Source: an uncultured Polaribacter sp. (lineage in GTDB: Bacteria > Bacteroidota > Bacteroidia > Flavobacteriales > Flavobacteriaceae). From it: a stretch of DNA of 35,858 bases. Made by a program: the position numbers and the translations under genes. Below, piece after piece: positions 9,743 to 20,498 of this stretch. Positions within the stretch are counted from its first letter, which is position 1. The number at the start of each line of letters is the position of its first letter. Where the stretch lies: contig CAJXTJ010000008.1 of the NCBI GenBank assembly GCA_913061165.1, forward strand, positions 1 through 35,858, in the 5' to 3' direction. Under the pieces are notes generated by a model, which was not told the DNA's origin, made no database searches, and was given only the letters and a program-made list of their open reading frames with translations.

Positions 9743-10471
9743 ATGGGACAAAAAACAAATCCAATAGGAAATCGTTTAGGAATCATCAGAGGTTGGGAAT
9801 CTAACTGGTATGGTGGTAATGACTACGGAGATAAAATTGCTGAAGATTTTAAGATCAGAGAGTATGTAAATGCTCGTTTGTCTAAAGCAAGTGTTTCTCG
9901 TGTAATTATAGAGCGTACTTTAAAACTTGTAACCGTTACTATCACTACTGCAAGACCTGGTATTATTATTGGGAAAGGTGGAACAGAGGTAGACAAGTTA
10001 AAAGAGGAGCTTAAGAAGATCACAGGAAAAGAAGTTCAGATTAATATTTTTGAAATTAAGCGTCCAGAATTGGATTCTAAATTAGTTGCAGTAAGTGTTG
10101 CACGTCAAATTGAAAATAGAATTTCTTATAAGAGAGCTATCAAAATGGCTATTCAAGCTACTATGAGAATGAATGCTGAAGGAATTAAAATTCAGATTTC
10201 AGGTCGTTTAAATGGTGCAGAGATGGCACGTTCAGAGCATTTTAAAGAAGGAAGAATTCCTCTTTCTACGTTCAGAGCTGATATTGATTATTCACTTGTT
10301 GAAGCTCATACTACCTATGGAAGACTAGGGATTAAGGTATGGATTATGAAAGGTGAGGTATATGGTAAAAGAGAATTATCACCATTAGTTGGTTTGTCTA
10401 AAAAGCAAGCAGGTGGTAATAAAGGTGGTGGAGATAGAGGAAAAAGACCGCAACCTCGTAGAAGAAAATAA
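9743..10471 (+). CDS. rpsC: 30S ribosomal protein S3
   Basis: [41 protein letters not shown]. Confidence 0.98.
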   Translation: MGQKTNPIGNRLGIIRGWESNWYGGNDYGDKIAEDFKIREYVNARLSKASVSRVIIERTLKLVTVTITTARPGIIIGKGGTEVDKLKEELKKITGKEVQINIFEIKRPELDSKLVAVSVARQIENRISYKRAIKMAIQATMRMNAEGIKIQISGRLNGAEMARSEHFKEGRIPLSTFRADIDYSLVEAHTTYGRLGIKVWIMKGEVYGKRELSPLVGLSKKQAGGNKGGGDRGKRPQPRRRK

Positions 10472-10493
10472 TTTTTAAAATTAGAAATTAAAA

Positions 10494-10925
10494 ATGTTAC
10501 AGCCAAAAAGAGTAAAATACCGTAAGGTACAGAAGGCGAAAGGAAATATGACTGGTATTTCGGGTAGAGGTAATCAACTTTCTAATGGAATGTTTGGTAT
10601 CAAATCGATCGATCAGAACTTATTAACTTCACGTCAAATTGAAGCAGCTCGTATCGCGGCAACTCGTCATATGAAAAGAGAAGGTCAGTTATGGATTAAA
10701 GTTTTTCCAGACAAACCTATTACCAAAAAACCATTAGAGGTTCGTATGGGTAAGGGTAAAGGTGCACCAGATCATTTCGTTGCAGTTATTAAGCCAGGTA
10801 GAATTTTGTTTGAAATTGGTGGTGTACCAATGGATGTTGCAAAAGAAGCTTTACGTTTAGCAGCACAGAAACTTCCAGTAAGAACGAAGTTTGTAGTAGC
10901 AAGAGACTTTGATATTAACGCTTAA
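10494..10925 (+). CDS. rplP: 50S ribosomal protein L16
   Basis: [17 protein letters not shown]...[24 protein letters not shown]. Confidence 0.98.
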   Translation: MLQPKRVKYRKVQKAKGNMTGISGRGNQLSNGMFGIKSIDQNLLTSRQIEAARIAATRHMKREGQLWIKVFPDKPITKKPLEVRMGKGKGAPDHFVAVIKPGRILFEIGGVPMDVAKEALRLAAQKLPVRTKFVVARDFDINA

Positions 10926-10936
10926 TTCGAAATAGA

Positions 10937-11128
10937 ATGAAACAATCAGAAGTAAAAGAATTATCTATAGCAGATCTTAATGAGAAGCTTGGAGCGTTGC
11001 AAAAGAATTATACCGATCTTAAAATGGCTCATGCGATAACTCCTTTGGAGAATCCATTGCAGTTGAGAAGTTTAAGAAGAACTGTAGCAAGAATTGCAAC
11101 AGAATTAACAAAAAGAGAATTACAATAA
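10937..11128 (+). CDS. rpmC: 50S ribosomal protein L29
   Basis: MKQSEVKELSIADLNEKLGAL...NPLQLRSLRRTVARIATEL. Confidence 0.96.
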   Translation: MKQSEVKELSIADLNEKLGALQKNYTDLKMAHAITPLENPLQLRSLRRTVARIATELTKRELQ

Positions 11129-11148
11129 TTCTATAGTCAGTTTTAAAG

Positions 11149-11406
11149 ATGGAAAAAAGAAATCTTAGAAAAGAGAGAATTGGTGTGGTTTCAAGTAGCA
11201 AAATGGAGAAATCTATAGTTGTTGCAGAAACTAAAAGAGTAAAGCACCCAATGTACGGAAAGTTCGTATTAAAGACTAAGAAGTACGTTGCACACGACGA
11301 AAAGAATGATTGCAACGAAGGAGATACTGTTAGGATCATGGAAACAAGACCTATGAGTAAATCTAAACGTTGGAGATTAGTAGAAATCCTAGAAAGAGCT
11401 AAATAA
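11149..11406 (+). CDS. rpsQ: 30S ribosomal protein S17
   Basis: [40 protein letters not shown]. Confidence 0.97.
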   Translation: MEKRNLRKERIGVVSSSKMEKSIVVAETKRVKHPMYGKFVLKTKKYVAHDEKNDCNEGDTVRIMETRPMSKSKRWRLVEILERAK

Positions 11407-11407
11407 T

Positions 11408-11776
11408 ATGTTACAGACAGAATCAAGATTAAAAGTAGCAGATAACACTGGAGCTAAAGAAGTTTTAGTAATTAGAGTTTTGGGAGGAACTAGAAAGCGT
11501 TACGCAAGCATTGGAGACAAGATTGTAGTATCGGTTAAATCTGCAACTCCTAACGGCGCTGTTAAGAAAGGTCAAGTATCTAGAGCAGTAGTTGTAAGAA
11601 CGAAGAAAGAAGTTAGACGTAAAGATGGGTCATATATCAGATTTGATGATAATGCTTGTGTACTTTTAAATCCTACAGAGGAGATGAGAGGAACACGTGT
11701 ATTTGGTCCTGTAGCTCGTGAGCTTCGTGAGAAACAATTCATGAAAATAGTATCATTAGCACCAGAAGTGCTTTAA
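11408..11776 (+). CDS. rplN: 50S ribosomal protein L14
   Basis: [27 protein letters not shown]. Confidence 0.98.
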   Translation: MLQTESRLKVADNTGAKEVLVIRVLGGTRKRYASIGDKIVVSVKSATPNGAVKKGQVSRAVVVRTKKEVRRKDGSYIRFDDNACVLLNPTEEMRGTRVFGPVARELREKQFMKIVSLAPEVL

Positions 11777-11788
11777 CATTATAATAAA

Positions 11789-12091
11789 ATGAAGAAGTTT
11801 AAAATTAAAACTGGTGATACTGTAAAAGTAATTGCAGGAGACCATAGAGGATCGGAAGGTAAAGTTTTACAGATTATCAAGGATAAAGATAGAGTCTTAG
11901 TAGAAGGTGTTAACTTAGTTTCTAAGCACACTAAACCAAGTGCTCAAAGTCCTCAAGGTGGTATTGTAAAGAAAGAAGCATCATTACATATCTCTAATGT
12001 TATGTTAGTTGAGGATGGTGTTGCTGTAAGAGTAGGTTATCAGGTTGATGGAGATACTAAAACTAGAATCTCTAAAAAAACTAAAAAATAA
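11789..12091 (+). CDS. rplX: 50S ribosomal protein L24
   Basis: [25 protein letters not shown] (KOW). Confidence 0.97.
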   Translation: MKKFKIKTGDTVKVIAGDHRGSEGKVLQIIKDKDRVLVEGVNLVSKHTKPSAQSPQGGIVKKEASLHISNVMLVEDGVAVRVGYQVDGDTKTRISKKTKK

Positions 12092-12099
12092 GAATAATC

Positions 12100-12651
12100 A
12101 TGAGTTACGTACCAAGATTAAAATCAGAATACAAAGAAAGAGTGGTAAAAGCTCTTACTGAAGAATTCAGTTATAAGAATGTAATGCAAGTTCCTAAATT
12201 AGAAAAGATAGTTGTTTCTAAGGGTGTTGGTGCTGCAATTGCAGATAAGAAATTAATAGATTATGCTTTAGAAGAATTGACTACTATTACTGGTCAAAAG
12301 GCGATATCTACAATGTCTAAGAAGGATGTTGCATCATTTAAACTACGTAAGGGTATGCCAATTGGTGTAAAGGTTACGTTAAGAGGTGATAAAATGTACG
12401 AATTTTTAGACAGATTAGTTACAGCTTCTTTACCACGTGTAAGAGACTTTAACGGTATAAAAGCTAATGGATTTGATGGAAGAGGTAATTACAATTTAGG
12501 TATTACTGAACAAATCATTTACCCAGAGATCAATATAGACCAGGTTAAAAAAATTAACGGTATGGATATTACATTTGTAACATCTGCAGCTACCGATAAG
12601 GAAGCAAAGTCATTATTGGGAGAATTAGGTTTACCATTCAAAAAAAATTAA
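12100..12651 (+). CDS. rplE: 50S ribosomal protein L5
   Basis: [20 protein letters not shown]...[20 protein letters not shown]. Confidence 0.98.
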   Translation: MSYVPRLKSEYKERVVKALTEEFSYKNVMQVPKLEKIVVSKGVGAAIADKKLIDYALEELTTITGQKAISTMSKKDVASFKLRKGMPIGVKVTLRGDKMYEFLDRLVTASLPRVRDFNGIKANGFDGRGNYNLGITEQIIYPEINIDQVKKINGMDITFVTSAATDKEAKSLLGELGLPFKKN

Positions 12652-12654
12652 GAC

Positions 12655-12924
12655 ATGGCTAAAGAATCAATGAAAGCGCGTGAGCGCAAGAGAGAACGCA
12701 CTGTTGCAAAATATGCTGAAAAAAGGAAAGCTTTGAAAGAAGCTGGAGATTATGATGCGTTGCAAAGGTTGCCTAAAAATGCATCACCAGTGAGATTGCA
12801 CAACAGATGTAAATTAACTGGACGTCCAAAAGGATATATGCGTCAGTTCGGTTTGTCACGTGTTACGTTTCGTGAAATGGCAAATCAAGGTTTGATACCA
12901 GGAGTTAAGAAAGCAAGTTGGTAG
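12655..12924 (+). CDS. rpsN: 30S ribosomal protein S14 (long form)
   Basis: [20 protein letters not shown]...[24 protein letters not shown]. Confidence 0.97.
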   Translation: MAKESMKARERKRERTVAKYAEKRKALKEAGDYDALQRLPKNASPVRLHNRCKLTGRPKGYMRQFGLSRVTFREMANQGLIPGVKKASW

Positions 12925-12962
12925 AAAACTTATTTAAAGCTTAAAAACTAAAATAGATTGTG

Positions 12963-12970
12963 TATATTTG
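12963..12970 (+). promoter_or_regulatory. Candidate -7 element TATATTTG between rpsN and rpsH
   Basis: Matches TAnnTTTG with GCGC downstream; no good -33 TTTG at 19-21 nt. Confidence 0.45.
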
Positions 12971-13085
12971 CGCGCTCTATTTTTTTGAGTAAAAGAATTT
13001 TAACTGATTATAGGTTCAGGTATCACAGAGAAATCTGTAGTAGAAATAGAGGTATTTGAAAACCGTAATCGCAATATAAATAAAT

Positions 13086-13484
13086 ATGTATACAGATCCA
13101 ATCGCGGATTTTCTTACGAGAGTAAGAAATGCAATCGCAGCAGGGCACAGAGTAGTGGAAATTCCAGCTTCAAACTTGAAGAAGGAAATGACTAAGATTT
13201 TGTTTGATCAAGGTTTTATTTTAAGTTATCAGTTCAATGACGACAAAGTTCAGGGAACAGTAAAGATTGCTTTAAAGTATGACAAGGAAACAAAAGAGTC
13301 AGTAATCAGAAAAATTCAACGTATCAGTACACCAGGTTTGCGTAAATATGTTGGCTCTTCAGAGATGCCAAGAGTATTGAACGGACTTGGAATTGCTATT
13401 GTTTCTACATCTAAAGGTGTAATGACAAACAAGAAAGCACGTCAAGAGAATGTTGGAGGAGAAGTTTTATGTTACGTTTATTAA
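13086..13484 (+). CDS. rpsH: 30S ribosomal protein S8
   Basis: [17 protein letters not shown]...[31 protein letters not shown]. Confidence 0.98.
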   Translation: MYTDPIADFLTRVRNAIAAGHRVVEIPASNLKKEMTKILFDQGFILSYQFNDDKVQGTVKIALKYDKETKESVIRKIQRISTPGLRKYVGSSEMPRVLNGLGIAIVSTSKGVMTNKKARQENVGGEVLCYVY

Positions 13485-13494
13485 ATCTTAAGAA

Positions 13495-14040
13495 ATGAGT
13501 AGAATAGGAAAAAATCCCGTTAGCATTTCACAAGGTGTAGATGTAAACATAGTAGACAACGTAATTACGGTTAAAGGAAAGTTAGGAGAGTTATCTCAGA
13601 CTATTTCAAACGGTATTACTGTAAAAATTGAAGATGGTATTATCACTTTAGATAGAACATCGGAAAGCAAAGACCATAAAGCACAACATGGTTTAATGAG
13701 AGCTTTAATCAATAATATGATTGAAGGTGTAAGTAAAGGTTGGACTAAAGATTTAGAATTGGTTGGTGTTGGTTATAGAGCATCTAATCAAGGACAGAAA
13801 TTAGATTTAGCTTTAGGTTTCTCTCATAATATTGTTTTAGAATTGGCTCCAGAAGTTAAAATTGAGACAGTATCTGAGAAAGGGAAAAACCCAATCATTA
13901 AATTATCTTCGTTTGACAAACAATTAGTTGGTCAAATTGCTGCAAAGATTCGTTCTTTCAGAGCTCCAGAACCTTATAAAGGTAAAGGTGTAAAGTTTGT
14001 TGGTGAAATATTAAGAAGAAAAGCAGGTAAATCTGCATAA
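13495..14040 (+). CDS. rplF: 50S ribosomal protein L6
   Basis: MSRIGKNPVSI...EPYKGKGVKFVGEILRRKAGKSA. Confidence 0.98.
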   Translation: MSRIGKNPVSISQGVDVNIVDNVITVKGKLGELSQTISNGITVKIEDGIITLDRTSESKDHKAQHGLMRALINNMIEGVSKGWTKDLELVGVGYRASNQGQKLDLALGFSHNIVLELAPEVKIETVSEKGKNPIIKLSSFDKQLVGQIAAKIRSFRAPEPYKGKGVKFVGEILRRKAGKSA

Positions 14041-14052
14041 TATATAAGTATT

Positions 14053-14403
14053 ATGGCATTATCAAAGCTACAAAGAAGAACTAGAATAAAGCGTAGAATT
14101 AGAAAAATTATTTCTGGTACTGCTACAAAACCAAGATTATCGGTTTTTAGAAGTAACAAAGAAATTTACGCTCAAATAGTTGACGATGTAAACGGAGTAA
14201 CATTAGCTTCGGCATCATCAAGAGATAAAGGAATAAAGGCAAGTTCTAAATTAGAAGCAGCAGCAGCAGTTGGTAAAGCAATTGCAGAGATAGCTACTAA
14301 AGCTGGTTTAGAAAAAGTTGCTTTCGATAGAAATGGTTATTTATACCATGGTAGAGTTAAAGTATTAGCAGAGGCTGCAAGGGAATCTGGTTTAAAATTT
14401 TAA
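14053..14403 (+). CDS. rplR: 50S ribosomal protein L18
   Basis: [35 protein letters not shown]. Confidence 0.97.
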   Translation: MALSKLQRRTRIKRRIRKIISGTATKPRLSVFRSNKEIYAQIVDDVNGVTLASASSRDKGIKASSKLEAAAAVGKAIAEIATKAGLEKVAFDRNGYLYHGRVKVLAEAARESGLKF

Positions 14404-14409
14404 GAAATT

Positions 14410-14931
14410 ATGCAAGGTTATAAAAACGTAGAAAGAGTTAAGCCAAGTGGGTTAGAGCTTGTAGATAAGTTAGTAGGTGTACAACGTGTTACAAAAGTAA
14501 CTAAAGGTGGTAGAGCATTTGGTTTCTCTGCAATTGTAGTGGTTGGTGATGGTAACGGTGTTGTTGGACACGGATTAGGGAAGTCTAAAGATGTTGCATC
14601 AGCAATTGCAAAGGCAATTGAAGATGCAAAGAAAAATTTAGTGAGAATACCTATTTTAAACGGTACATTACCTCACGAGCAAAAAGGGAAGTTTGGTGGA
14701 GCGAAAATCTTTATCAAACCTGCTTCTGCTGGTACAGGGGTGATTGCTGGTGGTGCAGTCCGTATGGTATTAGAATCTGTTGGGGTACATGATGTATTAT
14801 CAAAATCTCAAGGATCTTCTAATCCTCATAATGCAGTAAAGGCAACTTTTAATGCATTATTACAATTACGAAGTGCAGCTTCAATTGCTAAACAAAGAGG
14901 AGTCTCTTTAGAACAAGTATTTAACGGATAA
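14410..14931 (+). CDS. rpsE: 30S ribosomal protein S5
   Basis: [44 protein letters not shown]. Confidence 0.98.
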   Translation: MQGYKNVERVKPSGLELVDKLVGVQRVTKVTKGGRAFGFSAIVVVGDGNGVVGHGLGKSKDVASAIAKAIEDAKKNLVRIPILNGTLPHEQKGKFGGAKIFIKPASAGTGVIAGGAVRMVLESVGVHDVLSKSQGSSNPHNAVKATFNALLQLRSAASIAKQRGVSLEQVFNG

Positions 14932-14942
14932 ATCTAAGAACG

Positions 14943-15125
14943 ATGGCAAGAATAAAAGTTACACAAGTAAAAAGTCAAATCGGGCGTCTTCAGAGTCAAA
15001 AAAGAACTTTAGAAGCATTAGGTTTACGTAAAATGCACCAGACAGTTGAACATGAGGCAACTCCTTCAATTGTAGGTATGGTGAATACAGTTAAACACTT
15101 AGTTTCTTTCGAGGAAATTAAATAA
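14943..15125 (+). CDS. rpmD: 50S ribosomal protein L30
   Basis: MARIKVTQVKSQIGRLQSQKRTLEALGLRKMHQTVEHE. Confidence 0.97.
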   Translation: MARIKVTQVKSQIGRLQSQKRTLEALGLRKMHQTVEHEATPSIVGMVNTVKHLVSFEEIK

Positions 15126-15138
15126 GATTTATAAAAAC

Positions 15139-15588
15139 ATGAGTTTACATAATTTAACACCAGCAGTAGGTTCCATTAAAAAAGGGAAAAGAATTGCAAG
15201 AGGTGAAGGATCTGGAAAAGGTGGTACCGCTACAAGAGGGCACAATGGACAGAAATCTCGTTCTGGTTATTCTAAAAAGATTGGTTTTGAAGGAGGGCAA
15301 ATGCCACTTCAAAGACGTGTACCTAAATTTGGTTTCACAAATATCAATCGTAAAGAGTATCAAGGTATCAATTTAGATAAATTACAATCTTTAGTTGATA
15401 GTGGAAAAATAACAGATACAGTAAATTTAGATATTCTAGTTGCTAACAGATTAGCTGGGAAAAATGACCTAGTTAAAATTTTAGGAAATGGAGCGTTAAA
15501 AGCTAAATTAAATATTACTGTACATAAATATACAGCAACAGCAAAGGCCGCTATCGAAGCAGCTGGAGGTGAGGTTGTTTCTTTATAA
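15139..15588 (+). CDS. rplO: 50S ribosomal protein L15
   Basis: LTPAVGSIKKGKRIARGEGSGKGGTATRGHNGQKSRSG. Confidence 0.98.
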   Translation: MSLHNLTPAVGSIKKGKRIARGEGSGKGGTATRGHNGQKSRSGYSKKIGFEGGQMPLQRRVPKFGFTNINRKEYQGINLDKLQSLVDSGKITDTVNLDILVANRLAGKNDLVKILGNGALKAKLNITVHKYTATAKAAIEAAGGEVVSL

Positions 15589-15602
15589 ACAATACGTAAA
15601 GC

Positions 15603-16928
15603 ATGAAGTTTATTAATACGTTAAGAGATATTTTCAAGATTGAAGAATTAAAGAACAAAATTCTTCTTACTATCGGATTAATTGCGGTGTACCGTTTTAT
15701 GGCAGCTGTTCCATTACCTGGAATAGACCCATTACAGTTATCGGCATTAAAAGAAAGTACTTCGGGAGGTCTTTTAGGATTATTGAATGCATTTACGGGA
15801 GGAGCATTTGCTAGGGCGTCAGTAATGGCTCTTGGTATAATGCCTTATATTTCGGCATCTATTGTGGTTCAGTTAATGGGAATTGCGGTTCCTTATTTAC
15901 AAAAACTACAAAAGGATGGAGAAAGTGGAAGAAAAAAGATTACACAAATTACGAGATGGTTGACAATAGTGATTACTTTGGTGCAAGCACCAACGTATAT
16001 TACAGCTATTAAAACTCAGTTTAATTTACCACCTGAAGCTTTTTTAGTTAGTGGTATTACTTTCTGGATTTCTTCAATTATTATTTTAACAGCAGGTACA
16101 ATTTTCGCAATGTGGTTGGGGGAGCGTATTACAGACAAAGGAATTGGTAATGGAATTTCATTATTAATTACGGTAGGTATTATTGCTAATTTTCCAGCAG
16201 CATTTTTGCAAGAATTTCTTTCGAAAACAGAGAATGCGGGTGCAGGCGGTTTAATGATGGTATTAATTGAAATTATCGTTTGGTTTGTTGTAATTTTATT
16301 GACTGTTCTATTGGTTACTGCTGTTCGTAAGATCGCAGTGCAATATGCAAGGAGAACGGTTGCAGGAAACACACAAAATGTAGCAGGTTCAAGGGATTAC
16401 ATTCCGTTGAAATTAAATGCTGCGGGTGTTATGCCAATTATATTTGCTCAAGCTATTATGTTTTTACCTTTAGCTTTAGGTCAAAAGTTCCCTATTTTGG
16501 TAGGGTTAACTGATCCTAATGGTTGGCAGTATAATGTTATATTTGCATTATTGATTATCATTTTTAGTTATTTCTACACAGCGATTACGATTCCAACGAA
16601 TAAGATGGCTGAGGATTTAAAAAGGAGTGGTGGTTTTATCCCTGGAATTAGACCAGGTAAAGACACTGCGGATAGATTGGATAGTGTTTTGTCAAGAATT
16701 ACGTTTCCAGGATCGTTATTTTTAGCAGGATTGTCAATCTTACCAGCAATTGTAGTTCAATTTGGAGTACAACAAGGGTGGTCAATGTTTTATGGTGGTA
16801 CATCTTTAATTATTATGGTTGGGGTGGCAATCGATACAATACAGCAAATTAACTCGTATTTATTAAACAATCATTATGATGGTTTAATGAAACCGGGAAA
16901 TAGCAATAGAAAATCGAATAAACAATAA
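15603..16928 (+). CDS. secY: Preprotein translocase subunit SecY
   Basis: 441 aa multi-[49 protein letters not shown]. Confidence 0.98.
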   Translation: MKFINTLRDIFKIEELKNKILLTIGLIAVYRFMAAVPLPGIDPLQLSALKESTSGGLLGLLNAFTGGAFARASVMALGIMPYISASIVVQLMGIAVPYLQKLQKDGESGRKKITQITRWLTIVITLVQAPTYITAIKTQFNLPPEAFLVSGITFWISSIIILTAGTIFAMWLGERITDKGIGNGISLLITVGIIANFPAAFLQEFLSKTENAGAGGLMMVLIEIIVWFVVILLTVLLVTAVRKIAVQYARRTVAGNTQNVAGSRDYIPLKLNAAGVMPIIFAQAIMFLPLALGQKFPILVGLTDPNGWQYNVIFALLIIIFSYFYTAITIPTNKMAEDLKRSGGFIPGIRPGKDTADRLDSVLSRITFPGSLFLAGLSILPAIVVQFGVQQGWSMFYGGTSLIIMVGVAIDTIQQINSYLLNNHYDGLMKPGNSNRKSNKQ

Positions 16929-16929
16929 T

Positions 16930-17145
16930 ATGGCTAAGCAATCAGCAATTCAACAAGACGGGACGATTACAGAAGCATTGTCAAATGCCATGTTTCGTGT
17001 GGAGTTAGAAAATGGACATATTGTTACGGCTCACATTTCAGGTAAAATGCGTATGCATTATATCAAACTTTTACCAGGAGACAAGGTGAAATTAGAGATG
17101 AGTCCGTATGATTTATCAAAAGCAAGAATTACTTACAGATACTAA
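16930..17145 (+). CDS. infA: Translation initiation factor IF-1
   Basis: [61 protein letters not shown]. Confidence 0.98.
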   Translation: MAKQSAIQQDGTITEALSNAMFRVELENGHIVTAHISGKMRMHYIKLLPGDKVKLEMSPYDLSKARITYRY

Positions 17146-17160
17146 AAACAAAAGAAACAG

Positions 17161-17277
17161 ATGAAAGTTAGAGCATCAGTTAAAAAGAGAAGTGCCGACT
17201 GCAAGATAGTGCGCAGGAAAGGTAGATTATACGTGATTAATAAACAAAATCCTAGATTTAAACAAAGACAAGGGTAA
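17161..17277 (+). CDS. rpmJ: 50S ribosomal protein L36
   Basis: Below the ORF-track cutoff; translated by eye as [38 protein letters not shown]; stop overlaps the rpsM start (TAATG). Confidence 0.95.
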   Translation: MKVRASVKKRSADCKIVRRKGRLYVINKQNPRFKQRQG

Positions 17278-17642
17278 TGGCAAGAATAGCAGGTATTGAT
17301 ATTCCAAAAAACAAAAGAGGGGTTATTGCTTTAACTTACATCTTCGGTATTGGAAGTAGCAGAGCTAAAAAAGTTTTAGCAGATGCAAAAGTAGACGAAA
17401 GTATCAAAGTTCAAGATTGGACGGATGATCAAATCGCAGCAATTAGAGAACAAGTTGGATCTTTTACAATTGAAGGAGAATTACGTTCAGAAGTTCAGAT
17501 AAATATCAAACGTTTGATGGATATCGGTTGTCAAAGAGGAATACGTCATAGACTTGGCCTTCCTTTAAGAGGACAAAGAACTAAGAACAACTCTCGTACA
17601 AGAAAAGGTAAGAGAAAAACTGTAGCTAACAAGAAAAAATAA
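17277..17642 (+). CDS. rpsM: 30S ribosomal protein S13
   Basis: [34 protein letters not shown]...[25 protein letters not shown]. Confidence 0.98.
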   Translation: MARIAGIDIPKNKRGVIALTYIFGIGSSRAKKVLADAKVDESIKVQDWTDDQIAAIREQVGSFTIEGELRSEVQINIKRLMDIGCQRGIRHRLGLPLRGQRTKNNSRTRKGKRKTVANKKK

Positions 17643-17720
17643 AGTTAGACAAGTAATAAAGATTTAATAATAGTTTTTAAACTACATATTAGAAAACTAA
17701 ATTACTAAAACTGAATAATT

Positions 17721-18104
17721 ATGGCAAAAGCAAGTTCAAAAAAACGTAAAGTAATAATTGAAGCTGTTGGAGAAGCGCATGTAACTGCATCTTTTAACAA
17801 CATCATTATTTCTTTAACAAATAAAAAAGGTGACGTAATTTCATGGTCATCTGCAGGTAAAATGGGTTTTAGAGGTTCTAAAAAGAATACTCCATATGCA
17901 GCCCAATTAGCAGCAGAGGATTGTTCAAACGTTGCAAAAGAGGCAGGTTTACGTAAAGTTAAAGTTTATGTAAAAGGACCTGGTAATGGTAGAGAATCTG
18001 CTATTAGATCAATTCATAATGCAGGTATCGAAGTAACAGAAATTATTGATGTTACACCAATTCCTCATAACGGTTGTCGTCCTCCAAAGAGAAGAAGAGT
18101 ATAA
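17721..18104 (+). CDS. rpsK: 30S ribosomal protein S11
   Basis: [43 protein letters not shown]...[18 protein letters not shown]. Confidence 0.98.
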   Translation: MAKASSKKRKVIIEAVGEAHVTASFNNIIISLTNKKGDVISWSSAGKMGFRGSKKNTPYAAQLAAEDCSNVAKEAGLRKVKVYVKGPGNGRESAIRSIHNAGIEVTEIIDVTPIPHNGCRPPKRRRV

Positions 18105-18183
18105 TTAAATATTTTAACCAATTAGGAATTAGATTATCGAAGGATTAGCCTTAATTCATAATCCCTAATTAAACAAACACGAA

Positions 18184-18789
18184 ATGGCAAGATATACAGG
18201 ACCAAAAACTAAAATTGCTCGTAAATTTGGCGAGGCAATTTTCGGAGAGGATAAAAACTTCGAAAAAAGAAATTACCCTCCAGGACAGCATGGAAATGCA
18301 AGAAGAAGAGGAAAGAAATCTGAATATGCTACTCAATTAATGGAGAAGCAAAAAGCTAAATATACTTACGGTATATTAGAGCGTCAGTTTAGAAACCTAT
18401 TTAAAGATGCATCATCTTCTCAAGGGATTACTGGTGAAATTTTATTACAATTATGTGAATCTCGTTTAGATAACGTAGTGTATAGAATGGGAGTTTCTAA
18501 ATCTAGAAGTGGAGCACGTCAGTTAGTTTCTCATAGACATATTACAGTGAATGGAGAATTAGTAAACGTACCATCTTACAGATTAAAAGAAGGTGACGTT
18601 GTTGCCGTAAGAGAAAAGTCTAAATCTTTAAGTGCTATTGAAGATGCTTTAGCTTCTAGTAGTACTGTTTTTGAATGGTTAACTTGGAATTCTGATAAAA
18701 AAGAAGGAACTTTTGTTAAAGTACCTGCTAGATTACAAATACCAGAAAACATTAAAGAGCAATTAATCGTAGAATTATATTCTAAGTAA
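18184..18789 (+). CDS. rpsD: 30S ribosomal protein S4
   Basis: [21 protein letters not shown]...[34 protein letters not shown]. Confidence 0.98.
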   Translation: MARYTGPKTKIARKFGEAIFGEDKNFEKRNYPPGQHGNARRRGKKSEYATQLMEKQKAKYTYGILERQFRNLFKDASSSQGITGEILLQLCESRLDNVVYRMGVSKSRSGARQLVSHRHITVNGELVNVPSYRLKEGDVVAVREKSKSLSAIEDALASSSTVFEWLTWNSDKKEGTFVKVPARLQIPENIKEQLIVELYSK

Positions 18790-18884
18790 TAAATTAATCA
18801 CATTGAAATTTAGCCAAAGGGTATGTACGTAGTTCTTCAGATCTATATACCGCGCAACTAAATGACAATTAAAACGAAGAAAAT

Positions 18885-19877
18885 ATGGCAATTTTAAATT
18901 TTCAAAAACCGGATAAGGTTATAATGATTGAGTCTACAGATTTTTCTGGTAGATTTGAGTTCAGACCTTTAGAACCAGGTTTTGGTTTAACTGTAGGTAA
19001 CGCATTAAGAAGAGTTCTTTTATCTTCTTTAGAAGGATTTGCAATTACATCACTAAGAGTAGATGGTGTAGAGCATGAATTTTCTACTGTTCCTGGAATA
19101 GTTGAAGATGTTACTGAAATTATATTAAACTTGAAACAAGTTCGTTTTAAGAAACAAATAGAAGATACTGATAGAGAAACGGTTTCAATATCAGTTTCAG
19201 GTCAAGAGCAGTTTACTGCAGGAGACTTGCAGAAGTTTATTTCTGGTTTTCAAGTATTAAATCCAGATTTAGTAATCTGTAATATGGATAAGTCTGTGAA
19301 GTTAAACGCAGAAATTACAATAGAAAAAGGTAGAGGGTTTGTACCTGCTGAAGAAAATAAAAAGTCTTCGGCACCAATAGGAACAATCTTTACAGATTCT
19401 ATTTATACGCCAATTAAGAATGTTAAGTATGCAATCGAAAATTTTCGTGTAGAACAAAAAACGGATTATGAAAAGTTAGTTTTCGATATCGATACTGATG
19501 GATCAATTAATCCTAAAGATGCATTAACAGAAGCTGCTAAAATTTTAATTCACCACTTTATGTTATTCTCTGATGAGCGTATCACTTTAGAGGCGGATGA
19601 AATTGCACAGACAGAGACATATGATGAAGAGTCATTGCATATGCGTCAATTATTAAAAACTAGATTAATCGATATGGATTTATCTGTTAGAGCTTTAAAT
19701 TGTTTAAAGGCTGCAGAAGTGGATACATTAGGAGATTTAGTTTCTTTTAACAAAAGTGATTTAATGAAATTTAGAAACTTTGGTAAGAAATCATTAACGG
19801 AATTAGAAGAACTAGTTATTGTTAAAGGTTTAAGTTTTGGAATGGATTTAAGTAAATACAAATTAGATAGAGATTAA
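18885..19877 (+). CDS. rpoA: DNA-directed RNA polymerase subunit alpha
   Basis: [54 protein letters not shown]-terminal helix-hairpin-helix region. Confidence 0.98.
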   Translation: MAILNFQKPDKVIMIESTDFSGRFEFRPLEPGFGLTVGNALRRVLLSSLEGFAITSLRVDGVEHEFSTVPGIVEDVTEIILNLKQVRFKKQIEDTDRETVSISVSGQEQFTAGDLQKFISGFQVLNPDLVICNMDKSVKLNAEITIEKGRGFVPAEENKKSSAPIGTIFTDSIYTPIKNVKYAIENFRVEQKTDYEKLVFDIDTDGSINPKDALTEAAKILIHHFMLFSDERITLEADEIAQTETYDEESLHMRQLLKTRLIDMDLSVRALNCLKAAEVDTLGDLVSFNKSDLMKFRNFGKKSLTELEELVIVKGLSFGMDLSKYKLDRD

Positions 19878-19935
19878 TTTTTCATATTTTGCGCCTCATA
19901 ATGAGTTGATGCAAGATGAAATATAAACAAAGGTC

Positions 19936-20409
19936 ATGAGACACGGAAAAAAACACAATCATTTAGGAAGAACAACTTCGCATAGAAAGGCGATGTTAGC
20001 TAATATGACTTGTTCTTTAATAGAGCACAAGCGTATTAACACAACAGTAGCAAAAGCAAAAGCTTTAAGAGTATTTGCTGAGCCATTAATTACCAAGTCT
20101 AAATCTGATACAACTCACAATAGACGTATTGTTTTTTCTTACTTACGTGATAAATTTGCGGTTACAGAATTGTTTAAAGAAGTTTCTGTAAAAGTTGCAG
20201 ATAGACCAGGAGGTTATCTTCGTATTATAAAGTTAGGAAATCGTCAAGGAGATAATGCTCCAATGGCAATGGTAGAATTAGTTGATTATAACGAAATCTA
20301 TAACCCTAATAGTAAAAAAACAAAGAAAACTACAAGAAGAGGAAGAAGCAAGAAGGCTGATGATGCTCAAGTAGAAGGAACTGTTGCAGAAGAGAAATCT
20401 GAAGAATAA
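19936..20409 (+). CDS. rplQ: 50S ribosomal protein L17 (with charged C-terminal extension)
   Basis: [45 protein letters not shown]. Confidence 0.98.
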   Translation: MRHGKKHNHLGRTTSHRKAMLANMTCSLIEHKRINTTVAKAKALRVFAEPLITKSKSDTTHNRRIVFSYLRDKFAVTELFKEVSVKVADRPGGYLRIIKLGNRQGDNAPMAMVELVDYNEIYNPNSKKTKKTTRRGRSKKADDAQVEGTVAEEKSEE

Positions 20410-20430
20410 ATAGAAATGAAAATTTTTTAA

Positions 20431-20482
20431 TTTATATAAAAAAAGGGATAAGCGTTTACGTTTATCCCTTTTTTTATATAAA
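20431..20482. terminator. Strong bidirectional terminator hairpin after rplQ
   Basis: 21-bp perfect arms TTTATATAAAAAAAGGGATAA / TTATCCCTTTTTTTATATAAA (20431-20451 / 20462-20482); inner CG/CG pairs, TTTA loop. Confidence 0.85.
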
Positions 20483-20498
20483 TTAGTTTAAAATTAAA

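Noticed and set aside
11019-11426. 135-aa antisense ORF over rpmC/rpsQ
   Set aside because: Shadow ORF opposite highly conserved r-protein genes; hydrophobic low-complexity translation, no start context.
16016-16372. 118-aa antisense ORF within secY
   Set aside because: Overlaps the conserved SecY coding region; no independent support.
19878-19935. TATTTTG before rplQ as an internal promoter
   Set aside because: One nucleotide short of TAnnTTTG and no -33 element seen; kept as non-significant.
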